Shown here: piece by piece, positions 1 through 10,345 of the stretch
Position numbering within the stretch: the stretch's first letter is position 1
How the letters are laid out: every line of letters begins with the position of its first letter
Source of the DNA: Mixia osmundae IAM 14324
Taxonomy: Eukaryota; Basidiomycota; Mixiomycetes; Mixiales; Mixiaceae
DNA: 64,000 nt
Assembly (NCBI RefSeq): GCF_000708205.1
Contig: NW_014575557.1
Coordinates: forward strand, 186,001-250,000
Direction of reading: 5' to 3'
Translations under genes and position numbers: made by a program
Notes under the pieces: generated by a model
What the model was told of the DNA's origin: nothing
Database searches by the model: none
The model's input: the letters and a program-made list of their open reading frames with translations, nothing else

Positions 1-2
1 GT

Positions 3-428
3 CAAAAAGTACGTAAAGTTGCAAAGTGTATTGACGAAACTGACCCTGCATGCAGTCTGACGGAGCAAGCCGTCTGGAACCGTGCTACCTTTATGGATGT
101 CGGGCGCGAACGAAGCACCGATCTCGACATAGATGCAGACCATCTGGTCGATGCTGCGCTAGATGGCAGTACGCAGACGACTCGGCATGATCAGCCTGTC
201 TTGCGCTCCCGAGCAGCTCTCGAACTCGGTCTATCCTTGACCTCTTCTTGCGGAGGTACAGCGTGCTGCTTCGAGCTAGCATTCAGACAGCCTTTGCAAG
301 TCACAACCGACGAGATAGACTGGCGCAATCCACTGCGGACAGAGTCAGTGCAAGCTCATCCGATATTGCGACAATTCTCGCAGCATTACTTTGCAGCTGC
401 GCCAAAGTACAACAACACGCTCAGCTAG
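3..428 (+). CDS. 3' end of an unrecognised protein, open at the window edge
   Basis: The reading frame is open from base 3 to a TAG at 426-428, so this is the last 141 codons of a gene that begins outside the window. I do not recognise the family. The visible part is mixed in composition, with a small Cys cluster (SSCGGTACC) near its middle and a hydrophilic C-terminus ending in KYNNTLS. It converges on BCP1, leaving only six bases between the two stop codons, so the mRNAs must overlap at their 3' ends. An in-frame ATG at 93 exists, but the frame continues upstream of it and I treat it as internal. A chance long frame is the main alternative. Confidence 0.45.
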   Translation, partial: QKVRKVAKCIDETDPACSLTEQAVWNRATFMDVGRERSTDLDIDADHLVDAALDGSTQTTRHDQPVLRSRAALELGLSLTSSCGGTACCFELAFRQPLQVTTDEIDWRNPLRTESVQAHPILRQFSQHYFAAAPKYNNTLS

Positions 429-434
429 AATGCA

Positions 435-1456
435 TCATGTTGAGCTGCCTGCTTGCTCGAGTGCTCCCACCAGACCGTCGAGAGAGGAGCGGTCGAACAG
501 CATGAGCGTGCCAAACATTTCTACTCCGAAATCGAGACCCTCTGCTTCTTGCGTTCTTGCTGGGGCTTGCTGGTACGCAAAATCGAGCACATGTTTTGCG
601 TTCTGTGTTGACCTTTCAGTATCTTCGTTTGAGAGCAAGTGAGCCAAACTGACTTGCGCGAGTATCTCATCTTCGACGTGATAAGGGTACAACTGGGCTT
701 CCTGAGCTTGCTTCTTGGGCGTCTTGGCTTTCCGACGCTTCTTTGGAGTAGAGCCATTCGTCAGGTCTTGCGACGCTTGCGCGAACCTGAGATCGTCTGC
801 GTCGTCTTCAGAGGCGGCGACGTAGATACGCGAGAGCAGCAATATCTGAGCGTCTTTGTCGTTTGCATTGGGTATACTGGCCATATCCTCGAGCGTGATG
901 CGCAGTAGGGGCGCTACGATCTGAGCTGGCATGTTGAGCAAGCGCTCGGAGACGATCAATCCCAAGCTCGGCGCGGACTGAGCAGCCGAGAGTCTTTGCG
1001 CGAGCGTTTTAGCAATGTCTTCATCTATCGTACGTAGTCCTTGTCGGCTCTGTGCTGTAGATGCCAGCACGCGCTGAGCGAGCCAAGATGTGAGGCCCGC
1101 AAGAGCAGCAGTTGCTTCGTCGCTTGTGTTGGCAGGCAACGGACAGAGAGGCACATAAGCACAAAGAGCCAAAGGATCGCTCGCTTCGCCGTCTGTCTTG
1201 ACTGTCGTTCCGGCTTTGCTCATTGCTACACCTGTCTGAGTAGGCGCTACGAGCCAGTCTGCTAGTGCTTCTGTTCTGATGAGACTTGCGTCATGCGCGA
1301 GTAGCTGGTTCAGCAGGGCTCTGATGCCGTGATAGTCGACTGCTTCCAGGCCGAAAAAGTCAAAAGTGACATCGACGAGCTCCTACGCTTCATGTCAGTT
1401 CGGTGGTGCCAGCATTGTAGCGTGCTTGCCTGTTGCTCGTCGTCAGTAGACGCCAT
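435..1456 (-). CDS. BCP1: Bcp1/BCCIP-family nuclear export and ribosome chaperone
   Basis: Exons are 1430-1456 and 435-1382, giving 324 residues. In yeast Bcp1 is needed for nuclear export of the lipid kinase Mss4 and acts as chaperone for ribosomal protein uL14; the human relative is BCCIP. Family hallmarks visible here are an N-terminal VTFDFFGLEAVDYHGIRALL stretch, GTTVKTDGEASDPLAL, the central LLNMPAQIVAPLLRITLEDM and YPYHVEDEIL, and the C-terminal FGVEMFGTLMLFDRSSL. A Lys-rich loop (TPKKRRKAKTPKK) looks like a nuclear localisation signal. The 47-nt intron starts with GCAAGC instead of GT. The short first exon codes nine residues, the splice is phase 0, and no GT donor gives a continuous frame. 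Assignment is by motif recall, not alignment. Confidence 0.88.
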
Positions 1457-1617
1457 CTCTCTACTGCTCCTCCTCGTTTCGTCGTCGCGTCTTTGCTGGC
1501 TAGCGCTGACTTTGCTCTTTCGGCCAGTTCGCTGTCCTTCCTATCCCCTGCCCAAGCAGAAGGTGACGTCTCCTTCGTCTCGATCTCCTCATGATTTTCC
1601 CTTCGGCCCACGGAGCA

Positions 1618-2681
1618 TGCTACAAGCTGTGATCTGCCTTCTGCTAGCGACGACAGCGGCAGCAGTACGCAGTCTCTGGGAGGCATACGGCGTGGAACTG
1701 CAAGTCGGCAATGCTGCGAGCGACTGATATGTCATCGGTTCAGGCTCGGACATCTCAGTCTGCCTTGACTATGAACTCTCCCGTTCAGCAATCAATTTTA
1801 GCGTCCCAATGGATCTAACGTTCTCTGATGGAACACGCGTGACCAGCTCGCTCGTCGAGGATGTCATCCGCATGAAGACTGCGCCTCCCTCTCGACTTCG
1901 CTTCATTGCCGGCCACGCCTCGCCCTGGCCTTACAAAGCTGCTGGTATCCTGGGCATTGGGTTCGATAGGGTGAAAGACGGTGTGCAGATCCCTGCCATG
2001 GCTCATCTGGCTTGGAAGCAACATGCCATTCCTGAGAGCGTCCTCACCGTTCGCATAGACAAAGGCGTCGGGCTCGGTCCTTCACGCGTGCTGCCCTCGA
2101 CGACGTTTGTGGGACTCACGGACATTGCAGAGCGACCGATGTGGTTCATCGATGTCCTTATGCCCAGACAGTTCTGCAACGGCTCAGCCTTGATCGACAC
2201 TGCCCGGTCCAATCTCGCTCTACCTGAGCTATCCCTTTCCGCAGTACAAGGACTCGATACGCGGCGCTTACTACGTTGAAGCAAAGAAGCTCTTGTACAT
2301 TCCAAAGATGGTCAGGCCTCCCGGCATGCATCTCGCGGTCCGCAAATTCTCATCGCAGGCAAGATGACTCTGATGCACGAGTCGATTGGCGATGGGCTTT
2401 TCGTATCACCGAGCTACATGCTGACGATTGATACACCTGCTGCACCTCAGGGCTACAAAGTCTCGATTATTTCTCGGCAAGCTTCATTGAGTCTTAGCTA
2501 CAGATCGCGATTGACAACGCCTCACAAAATTCTGAATGGGCAAGACTTTGCGACGTTTGGGAGCGCAATCTTGAAGCAGTTTCTCGTCGTCTGTGACTAC
2601 CGTCCCAGACCGCCCTCGACCGCAACGGCTCATATATGTTCTGAGCTGCTTGACGACGAAGAGGAGCTCCTTGTCGCATAG
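1618..2681 (+). pseudogene. Degenerate pepsin-like (A1) aspartic protease
   Basis: Pieces of a secreted pepsin-family protein lie in order. There is a signal-peptide-like start (MLQAVICLLLATTAAA) at 1618, then an N-lobe with the flap and GILGIGFDR region. A second active-site region (ALIDTARSNLALP), a C-lobe stretch YKDSIRGAYYVEAKK in another frame, and a final ATFGSAILKQFLVVCDY follow. An in-frame TGA lies at 1725-1727, and the frame shifts after about 2220 and returns near 2345. I found no GT-AG or GC-AG intron that repairs both. The first catalytic DTG aligns with GSG and the second with DTA, so both active-site motifs are altered. It is either a decayed gene or an inactive paralogue with introns I could not place. 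The phosphatase gene begins only 50 bp downstream. Confidence 0.55.
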
Positions 2682-2730
2682 CAAGCGAACACAACGTGCT
2701 CTTATTTTTGCCCGTTCCTGTCATTTCGGT

Positions 2731-4448
2731 ATGGTCGCAGGACTGAGTAGTGGGCTATGGAGTGTTCTCACTCTCTTTGGCTTGTTCTCATCGCAAGACC
2801 AAGCTATTCACGAGCAGTCAACTTCCTCGGCTGGTTCTCGTCTCGTCAGCCATTTCCCGCCTGACGATACGAAGAATCTCTCGAGCTCTTTCCCCACCGC
2901 CGATGTCGTTGGCTATCCTGGCAATACTTCCCAAGGTGCAGAAGCCTTCCTGATCAATGATGCACCCGCGTTCGCACTTCCTCGGATGCACTATACTAAT
3001 CCTCTCGTCTCCCCCAAGCCGACTGACTCAGGCGTCGACACAGATTTTAAGCCAATCAGGTGAGCTTGATCACGGCCATATAGTGACAGCACTGATGTTG
3101 GGGCAGACACTGGGCGAACCTCAGTCCGTGGAGATCGCTCAAATCGCTCGGGGGGCTTCACAAGACCAGCCCGCACGTTCCCACTGGCTGCGCGCTCGAA
3201 CGCGTCCATCTCCTGCACCGACATGGCTCGCGTCAGCCTACAAGCGATGCCCCCCCTGCACAATTTGCAGAAAAGATCGCATCTGCTGCAAAGAGCGTCC
3301 AAGGCTTCAAGGCCACGGGAGATCTCGCATTCTTGCATGACTGGCAGTACAAGCTCGGCAGCGAGTCATTGAGCCGACATGGTGCACAGATGATGTTCAA
3401 TCTGGGCGTAGAGTTCCGCTTGCAATACGGCAGTCTGCTCAATAATTATTCCCATTGGAACACTCTGCCCGTTCTTCGGACGGAGAGCCAGAACAGAATG
3501 CACGAGTCGACGCTCAACTTCGCCGCTGGCTTTTTCGGCTTACCTTTGCGTCCTGACGTTGACTACCACGAATCGATCATGATCGAAAACAAAGGCTTCA
3601 ATGCGTCGCTGAGCCCGTACTACGGCTGTCCCAACTCGATGAACGGCACCAACTCGAAGCTGGGTAATGAGGCATCGGCAGATTTTGTCAAGCGATACGC
3701 TACGCCTCTTGCTGCCGAGTTTAACGAGATGCTCGAAGGACTGCAACTCAATGCAACGGACGTCAACGCTATGCAGTTCATGTGCGCCTACGATACAATC
3801 GTTCTCGGCTGGTCTCCTTTCTGCTCGCTCTTCACTGCACAGGACTGGCGCAACTTTGAGTATGCAATCGATCTGTCGCTTTACTACAACAGTGCATTCG
3901 GTGGACCTTACTCTGCCGCACTCGGCAAAGGCTACCTCGAGGAGTTTTGGTCGAGACTGTCGGGTCACCGCATCACGCAGAGCGCTTCTTCCATCAACAC
4001 GACGCTGACGGGCAATCCTGATACGTTCCCAATCGAGAAGCAGTCGATCTTTATCGACGCTACCCACGAAGTCGTCCTTGCAGAGGTCCTGACTGCGCTA
4101 AACATGACCGCTCTGGCGGGCAATCTGCCGATTGACCATGTCGATAAACACCGCAAGTGGCAATCTTCCAAACTGCTCTCGATGGGAACGCATCTCGTCT
4201 TCCAGGAGCTTGCGTGCAGTGCCGAATCGAACGCAGGCAAGGAAGATCGATACGTGCGGGCAATTCTCAACGATGCGGTGCTGCCGTGGGGCATAGTAGG
4301 GTGTGAGGAACAGCAAGACGGTCTTTGTGCGCGCGATACACTCATCAAAGGACTCGAGGCTCGTATTCAGGAGATCGACTTTTCTGTATGCTTCCGCGAT
4401 ACGCCGGAGATCAAGCCTGGCGATGTCACCAATGGCCGATTCCTCTAA
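2731..4448 (+). CDS. Histidine acid phosphatase, clade 2 (phytase/MINPP-like)
   Basis: Exons are 2731-3059 and 3107-4448, giving 556 residues. Clade-2 histidine phosphatases hydrolyse phosphomonoesters, including phytate, outside the cell or in the secretory pathway. The catalytic N-terminal motif reads LLHRHGSRQPTSD, downstream of the family's NLSPW. The region LRTESQNRMHESTLNFAAGFF matches the conserved core. The usual C-terminal HD/HAE proton donor is represented by DATHEVVLAEV. About 20 hydrophobic residues near the N-terminus (LWSVLTLFGLF) suggest a signal anchor or signal peptide, and many N-x-S/T sites fit secretion. The 47-nt intron (GTGAGC to CAG) is needed to bring RHGSR into frame. 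Substrate preference cannot be read from sequence. Confidence 0.88.
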
Positions 4449-4786
4449 TTGCATACTGTTTGACTCACAATAAACGTCCGCTTGCAGGGTAGATCTGCTT
4501 TGGAAAGCCCTCCGAGCAAGTTGTAAAGGCGTGGCAAGACACACGAGCGAGGAGGAGCAGCTCGTCACGTGCATTGCATTCGTGCAGCCGTGACGCGGGT
4601 TTAATCTTGGCCGGCATTCCGCGCGCCTCGTCCGGGCCCCGCTTACTAGCGCTGACTGTCCTATGCTAGCGCCCCGGACGTACTTTGTACGTTACTGAAC
4701 CGTCATCTGAACGTCCCAGCTCGCCACTCAAATCAAAAGGCTACACACAGCGAGACAACAGAATCGCAGAGGCAGTGTCCGCTCCT
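4449..4786. other. Intergenic region between phosphatase and GFA gene
   Basis: About 340 bp. It is GC-rich around 4610-4680, with partly self-complementary stretches (TCCGGGGCGC-like and GTACGTACTTTGTAC). It probably contains the terminator of the phosphatase and the promoter of the GFA gene. An in-frame ATG at 4685 could extend the GFA protein by 34 residues. No other gene seen. Confidence 0.4.
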
Positions 4787-5420
4787 ATGTCGTCGAACGA
4801 GATGACGGATACCGAGCCGAAGCAATATTTCCCTGTCGCCGGTCTGGCTAGTGATGGCTGGTCGACAGACGACGAGGCTACCGTGACTTGCTTCTGCGGT
4901 GGTGTGCAAATCGTCGTCGTTCGTGGTCCCCAATGGCGCCCATGATGAGGGTGCTGATCCGGTTCAACAGCCTGTCCAAGGCAAAGGCTTCCTCGGCAGC
5001 TTCATCTGCAACTGTGCTGACTGTCACAAGCTGAGCGCTTCTGCGCATGCTACCAATTTTACCGTGCTCGATAGTCACCTCCGATACGTTCGCGGCAAGG
5101 AACAGCTCAAGCAATTCGGCCAATCTGATACAATCTTTCTCAAAGGAAACAAAGAGTACGACGATGTGACCATGACCAATCATTTTTGTAGCGTCTGCGG
5201 CTCCTTGATGTTCCGTACCGCGGGCAGCTTTCCTGGCGCTAGCATCATGCGTGTCGGCAGCGTCGATGACTTTACCTTGCAGAGCACCAAATTGCGTCCG
5301 ACGAAGGAGCAATTCACGAGAGACCGCGTAGCATGGAAAGCCCCTACAGAAGGTGCCGAACAATTCGAAGGTGACGGGCTGCACGTACAACAGCCTCGCA
5401 AACCTCGAGCGCATGTCTGA
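4787..5420 (+). CDS. Single-domain GFA (Mss4-like, glutathione-dependent formaldehyde-activating-type) protein
   Basis: Exons are 4787-4918 and 4971-5420, giving 193 residues. GFA-fold proteins bind zinc through CxCG, CxxC and CxxCG clusters. Here these are CFCGGVQ, CNCADCHK and FCSVCG, all intact. Some relatives catalyse S-hydroxymethylglutathione formation, but most fungal members have no assigned reaction, so I would not predict a substrate. The start at 4787 was chosen because the paralogue at 6319 begins at the equivalent place before KQYFPVAGLASDGWS. The 52-nt intron splits the protein after VQIVV, exactly as in both domains of the next gene, so the three domains arose by duplication of an intron-containing ancestor. 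No targeting signal is seen. Confidence 0.85.
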
Positions 5421-6318
5421 ACGGTTCAGTAGCAAGAGTCTTATCTCTGTCTCCAACAGTCGGTCTCATTTCGTCGTGTCTCACGTCGTTCTCATGTGAG
5501 CTGTATCAAGAACTCAATGTGGATGCAGTCCTTTTAGCATCTCATGGTCAATATTGTGGGACTGGATGAGCCATGAAAGTGATCATGATCACAGACCCAG
5601 GAAGCTCAATGTCGCCTCTTTGGCATGCAAGTGCCACAAGACGAGAATTATCAGTGTGCGTTCGCCCATGTCACACGCAACTGGAGCAGGCAGGCGAAAG
5701 ATGGGCGAAGAGCACGGAATCAACAATATAGCGAATTGAGCTGGTTGAAGCGAGTTGGTCTGGTCGGGCTGAAGAGGAGGTGCAGGCCCTGCGACTGAGC
5801 GGACATGAGTATCAAGCCGTCGTAGACCGGTGCCGCCAACACGGTTCAAGGGCAACAGTGTCATCGATCGCGGAGCTCGAGCTTGCTTAGACTACACGGT
5901 AGACCGACAAGGAATGTCGCAACTCGTTTGCATTTTCCATGTTGCGACCATGACAATGATTGGATCAGGCGGTGCCACACTGACTTGTAGTCTCTGACCG
6001 GTGTTCGAGTCTGAAGGGGCGACAATCACGTCAGGTCGGCGAGAGCTAGCGTCGAGCTGAGCATTCGGGCGCGCGGCCGTGCAAACTTGAGCGCTTCGTT
6101 TTACTGTGCCGCGCCCCACCGAATCATGGGAAGGGCCCCGCAGCAGCAACAGAGAATCCACTCTCGAACGAGCTCTATTCAGCCTAACATAGCCTTGCGA
6201 CGGCGTCCACGAGCCATTGAAAGCGAGCGAGATTCGAGGGCGTATCTCCACCCGCGTGCTTCTGCCGCGCAGCTACGACGTCGCACTTCAGCCGTCCGAC
6301 ATCTGCCCAGTTGCACGG
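5421..6318. other. Gene-poor 0.9-kb gap
   Basis: No reading frame here has motifs or a convincing splice pattern. The longest frame, on the minus strand at 5892-6251, has no recognisable domain. A GTTCGAGTC string near 5994 resembles a tRNA B box, but no acceptor or T-stem pairing supports a tRNA. Confidence 0.4.
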
Positions 6319-7488
6319 ATGTCCAGAGATGATCCGCATTCAAAAGGGCACAAATACTTCCCGACGGCAGGTCTCGCGAGCGATGGATGGTCGTCCGAAG
6401 ACGAAGCGACAGCGACATGTTTTTGTGGCCTCGTCCAGCTCGTGGTCGTGCGGATGACTTGATCCGCGTCATACTGCTCTGATTATCGGGGCAGCCAATA
6501 CAAGGCTCAGGCTTCTCGCCGTCACGGATCTGCAATTGTCCGGATTGCCACAAGATCTCTGGCACGGTACACTCGACCAATTTCAACGTACAGACGAGTC
6601 ACGTCAGATTTATGCGTGGCGAGGATCGCTTGACTCATTTTGCCCAAGTGGATACCGTTCTGAGCAAAGATGATGGCAACGATCACACTCGAACGAACAG
6701 CTTCTGCTCTCAATGTGGCGTACTCTTGTACAGATCAAACGCTTCAGCGCCGGGCATTATCAACATCAGACTCGGAACGGTCGATGACTTTGCGCTCCAG
6801 AGCACGCTGCGGCCAACAGCAGAGCATTTCGTTCGGGATCGTGTCGGTTGGAAGCTGCCTACAGCAGGCGCAGAGCAAAATTGGATCTCGCCTTCTTCAC
6901 CCGCCTTTGCAGACGAGACGGACATGACCAGATCTGAGCAATACTTTCCGATTGCTGGACTTGCCCACGATGGCTGGTCGACAGATGAAGAAGCGACGAC
7001 GACTTGTTTCTGTGGACGCGTTCAGCTTGTCGTGGTGCGCTCTGTATTGCATTGCGATACTGCAGCGCTAATAGAGCTAGTGACAGCCTATCCGAGGAGA
7101 AGGCTTCTTGGGGGCGCGCCTGTGCCACTGCGCAGATTGCCATAAATTCACTGGATCGATTCACGCTACAAACTTCAGCGCCCTCACAAGTCTCGTCAGA
7201 TACAATCGAGGTAAAGATCAGCTCGAGACGTTCTCGCAATCGCAGACGATGTTCAGAAAGGACGACGAGAAGACTCAGACGAACTCGTTCTGTCGAACTT
7301 GTGGCACGCTGATGTACCGCTTCAACTCTTCCGTACCCGATCGAGTATCTGTGCGCGTCGGGACGGTGGACGACTTTGCGCTACACTCGACCAAGCTCAG
7401 ACCAACAGTCGAGATATTCACCAAAGATCGTGTCACTTGGAAGCCGCCGACAGAAGGCGCTCAGCAATTTGAAGCTGCACCAACGTGA
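6319..7488 (+). CDS. Two-domain GFA protein (tandem-duplicated GFA domains fused in one gene)
   Basis: Exons are 6319-6447, 6495-7034 and 7087-7488, giving 356 residues. Two complete GFA domains lie head to tail. The first has CFCGLVQ, CNCPDCHK and FCSQCG; the second has CFCGRVQ, CHCADCHK and FCRTCG. Between them the frame runs through GAEQNWISPSSPAFADET with no stop, where the upstream single-domain gene would end. Each half carries an intron after the VQLVV position, matching the single-domain paralogue at 4787. The repeated signature YFPxAGLAxDGWS opens each unit. All zinc ligands are kept, so both domains may be functional. A fused transcript is inferred from the open frame and is not otherwise proven. 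Confidence 0.85.
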
Positions 7489-7556
7489 AGTGTCGACTTG
7501 ACAATCGCAGGCGAGCCTGTCACTCAGTGAGAACGGAATGCATAGCTGGGAAGACA

Positions 7557-9020
7557 TCATAGACGCCTTGAAGCAAGGGCAAAGTGCTCCTGAGCCTCGG
7601 GCGTTGCGACGATGCGCGGTCGGGCAGGCGACTTCATTGCATCTAGACGGTCGACTTGACAAGCATATTGGAGCCTCGAGCTCTCTTGGGTGTCAAAGCA
7701 ACCGATGTAGCGTAGTCGTGGGAGGCGCTGAGCGAGCCAGTCAAAGATCTCATGATACGTTTTGCTGCTCATGCTTTCCGCGCTGCAATCGATTCGGATC
7801 GAGTAGAGCTGTGGCATCGCACAGAGCATGCAGATGACATGTGGATCGGTATTGTACGTCAGCTTGAAGCTTATCGCCCTCAGTCTCTCGCTGCTGGCCG
7901 TACAAAGTCGAAGCAGCGCACTTGCGTCCAGCTGTACGTCGTGTAGCTCGAAGTACGTGATGTGTGGCCAGAAACGAGCATTGACGAGCACGGCGACCAC
8001 GTCCACGGGAAAGACATATGTCTTCCGAGGATCGCCTCTCAGGACAAGCTTTTGCAAGGCTGGCGCTGTGACGTCGAGTCGCCTGATGAGATCCGACAGT
8101 GAATCGTCGATGAAGGCTCGTTCGATGTAGTAGGCCTGATCTTCGTCGAAATAGGCGCCCGCTCGTCGTACAGCATCGACAGAGATACGGAGCTCAGTGA
8201 GAGCGGGCAGCACGAGATCGTAGTGATAGTCTGACCAGCCGGTATAGCCGGTCACCTTGAGCTTGCACAAGGGCTGTGCAGCTAGCAAATCGCGTAAGCT
8301 CTGGCCGAGTTGTGCGCCGTCGCCATCGTACTTGTATGCGATATCAGGAGCAATGTACTCGAGCGTGTGGAGCCTTATCGAGCTGCTGAGGAGAGCATCG
8401 ACGAAGGTCGCCCAGCTAGCCGCTTCGAATGCCCATGACGTGTTCGCTCGGGCACAATCGATGGTCAAGTCGGTCAGCCTGCGCAGTTGCCCATTGCCAA
8501 TGTGTGCAGCCAAGCATAGTAGAGACGCGTCAGTCGGATGCTGTAGGTGTAGCGTTTCGACGGTACCAAATACTTGTAGACTGCAACCATCAGATGACTC
8601 GAAAAGATGTCCGTGGACTTGTAGGCTTTGCAAGTCAGAGGTAGCGAGCCAAGCCTTGATAGCGTCTGACATGGTTGGTCTGTGCCACACGAGTGATGTG
8701 AGTCTGTCTGCACGCATGATGACAGCATCGAGCTGATTCGGGTCATGGTCAGACACCGGCTGAGCTTGCGAGCAACTCCCGACAGTGAGCTGACGCAGAT
8801 AGCTACATCGTTCTCTGCTAGCCGTCAGAGCTGCGAGAGGAACATCAGACTGATTGCCGGACAAGATCGTGCTGTCCCGGTAGAGCAGAGGTTCGGTGAC
8901 ACTGTGGAGAAAGTGCGAGCATATCGACAGGCCAGCCAGGTGCTTGTAGGCCGGTTGATCTGTAGCACTCTGCAAGCCCTGACCTACCTGGCGCAACAAC
9001 TCTGTAGGCAGGGTCTGCAT
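7557..9020 (-). CDS. F-box protein with LRR-like C-terminus
   Basis: A single exon of 487 residues. The N-terminus (LPTELLRQVGQGLQ then LAGLSICSHFLHSVTEPLLY) fits the F-box fold that docks on Skp1 in SCF ubiquitin ligases. The remaining 430 residues are leucine-rich with weakly periodic LxxLxL patterns typical of fungal F-box proteins. The substrate is unknown. A relative with the same build lies at 33216-34598 and a decayed relative at 34962-35684, so this is a local multi-copy family. The gene is divergent from RRP43, with about 200 bp between start codons. The F-box call is by pattern only. Confidence 0.72.
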   Translation of the reverse strand: MQTLPTELLRQVGQGLQSATDQPAYKHLAGLSICSHFLHSVTEPLLYRDSTILSGNQSDVPLAALTASRERCSYLRQLTVGSCSQAQPVSDHDPNQLDAVIMRADRLTSLVWHRPTMSDAIKAWLATSDLQSLQVHGHLFESSDGCSLQVFGTVETLHLQHPTDASLLCLAAHIGNGQLRRLTDLTIDCARANTSWAFEAASWATFVDALLSSSIRLHTLEYIAPDIAYKYDGDGAQLGQSLRDLLAAQPLCKLKVTGYTGWSDYHYDLVLPALTELRISVDAVRRAGAYFDEDQAYYIERAFIDDSLSDLIRRLDVTAPALQKLVLRGDPRKTYVFPVDVVAVLVNARFWPHITYFELHDVQLDASALLRLCTASSERLRAISFKLTYNTDPHVICMLCAMPQLYSIRIDCSAESMSSKTYHEIFDWLAQRLPRLRYIGCFDTQESSRLQYACQVDRLDAMKSPARPRIVATPEAQEHFALASRRL

Positions 9021-9217
9021 GGCTGTTCGGATGGCACGGCTGACGAGGAGGAGAAGAGAGGAAAAGAAGGGTCTCTAGGGCCGCGGAAGCCGTGACGGCC
9101 TGTGAGCGCTGACCCGTCCGCCTGTCCATCGATGACCACGATGTCGGCGCGTGGTCGCTTTTCTCGTTCGTGAGGAGGAGGACAGCCCAGACGAACCGCG
9201 ACAGCTTTCCCAGTTCG

Positions 9218-10283
9218 ATGACAACAGACGACGATGCAGCGGCGACGGCGGCAATCTACAAGCGACTCTACCCTCGGGCCTACCTCGAACGCTTCCTACA
9301 TGAAGGAATAAGACCCGATGGCCGAGCATTCGACGAATGCCGTCCGTGCTCTTCAGACACAGGTGATTGCTTTTTGGGAAGGGCAGGGCAGGAGGCACTG
9401 GCTCAACTGCAATTGACACCGCAGGCTCAGTCACGACAGCAGACGGATCCAGTCTGGTCAGGGTCGGACAGACGACGATGATGTGCACCGTACGGGTAGA
9501 GACTGCCGAACCAGATCTCATGCGTCCTGACGAAGGCTTCCTCAGTGAGCCCATCGCTACGAGATGATACCATTCGAGCTCATCGATATCACGCAGTCAT
9601 CAATGCCGAGTTGATGCCCATCGCGAGCTCGCAATTTCTGAGTGGTCCGCCTTCAGATGACGCGCAGGTCTTGGCAAGTCGGCTACGCCAAGTGATCTCA
9701 TCGTGAGCATCTCCGCGAATTGACGCATTGATCGAGCTCATGAGGTGAAATGTGAACTTGCAGCTCGAATATGCTGCCTCTGAGGAAGCTCGGCATTCGA
9801 CGCGCGAAAGCAGTCTTGGTCGTCTACGTCGATGTGGCCTGCTTGAGCTTCGATGGCAATGCACTCGATGTTGCCGTCATGGCTGTTACCCAAGCGCTCT
9901 ACTCTGCACGTATACCCGTCATCACGTTCGAAGAGGAGAACAATCGCGTCATCGCTTCGGCTTCCTTACCTAGAGAGCCGCTCAAACTGAGTGAGCCTGT
10001 CCTGACATGCTCGTTCGCTCTCTTTGGCCAGTATGTCACTCGACAATCTCGCAGACGCCGAGCTGACCGGTAGGACAGGACGGTTCTGAGCGATCCGACG
10101 GATCACGAGAGCGCTCAATCGAGGAGTTTAGCCACTGTCGCCCTATCGAGATCGGGCATGATTCGTTATGTCCTGCAAAGCGGTCATGGCGTCCTCCAGG
10201 CTGACCGGCCTCACGCTTTCCTACAAGAATGTATAGGCAGGACGAAGAAGCACCTCGCAAGTCTGTGGCAAACAATAGATTGA
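9218..10283 (+). CDS. RRP43: Exosome core subunit Rrp43 (RNase PH fold)
   Basis: Exons are 9218-9362, 9425-9544, 9597-9702, 9764-10030 and 10079-10283, giving 280 residues. Rrp43 is one of six RNase PH-like ring subunits of the nuclear and cytoplasmic RNA exosome and is catalytically inactive in eukaryotes. Family features are FLHEGIRPDGRAFDECRP at the N-terminus, TADGSSLVRVGQTTMMCTV, the AEPDLMRPDEGF stretch, SGPPSDDAQVLASRL, and the late SFDGNALDVAVMAV and LSDPTDHE elements. The four introns (48 to 62 nt, all GT-AG) sit where homologous segments change frame, and each junction restores the family pattern. The length is typical for the family. Confidence 0.92.
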
Positions 10284-10345
10284 TATGATGTTGTTGTCAA
10301 CATGTAAAGAACACATTCCGACTTTACATCTCTGCGTCGCGGCTA

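Noticed and set aside
5985-6015. tRNA gene suggested by a B-box-like GTTCGAGTC
   Set aside because: The flanking bases do not pair as a T-stem, and no A box or acceptor stem is placed correctly.
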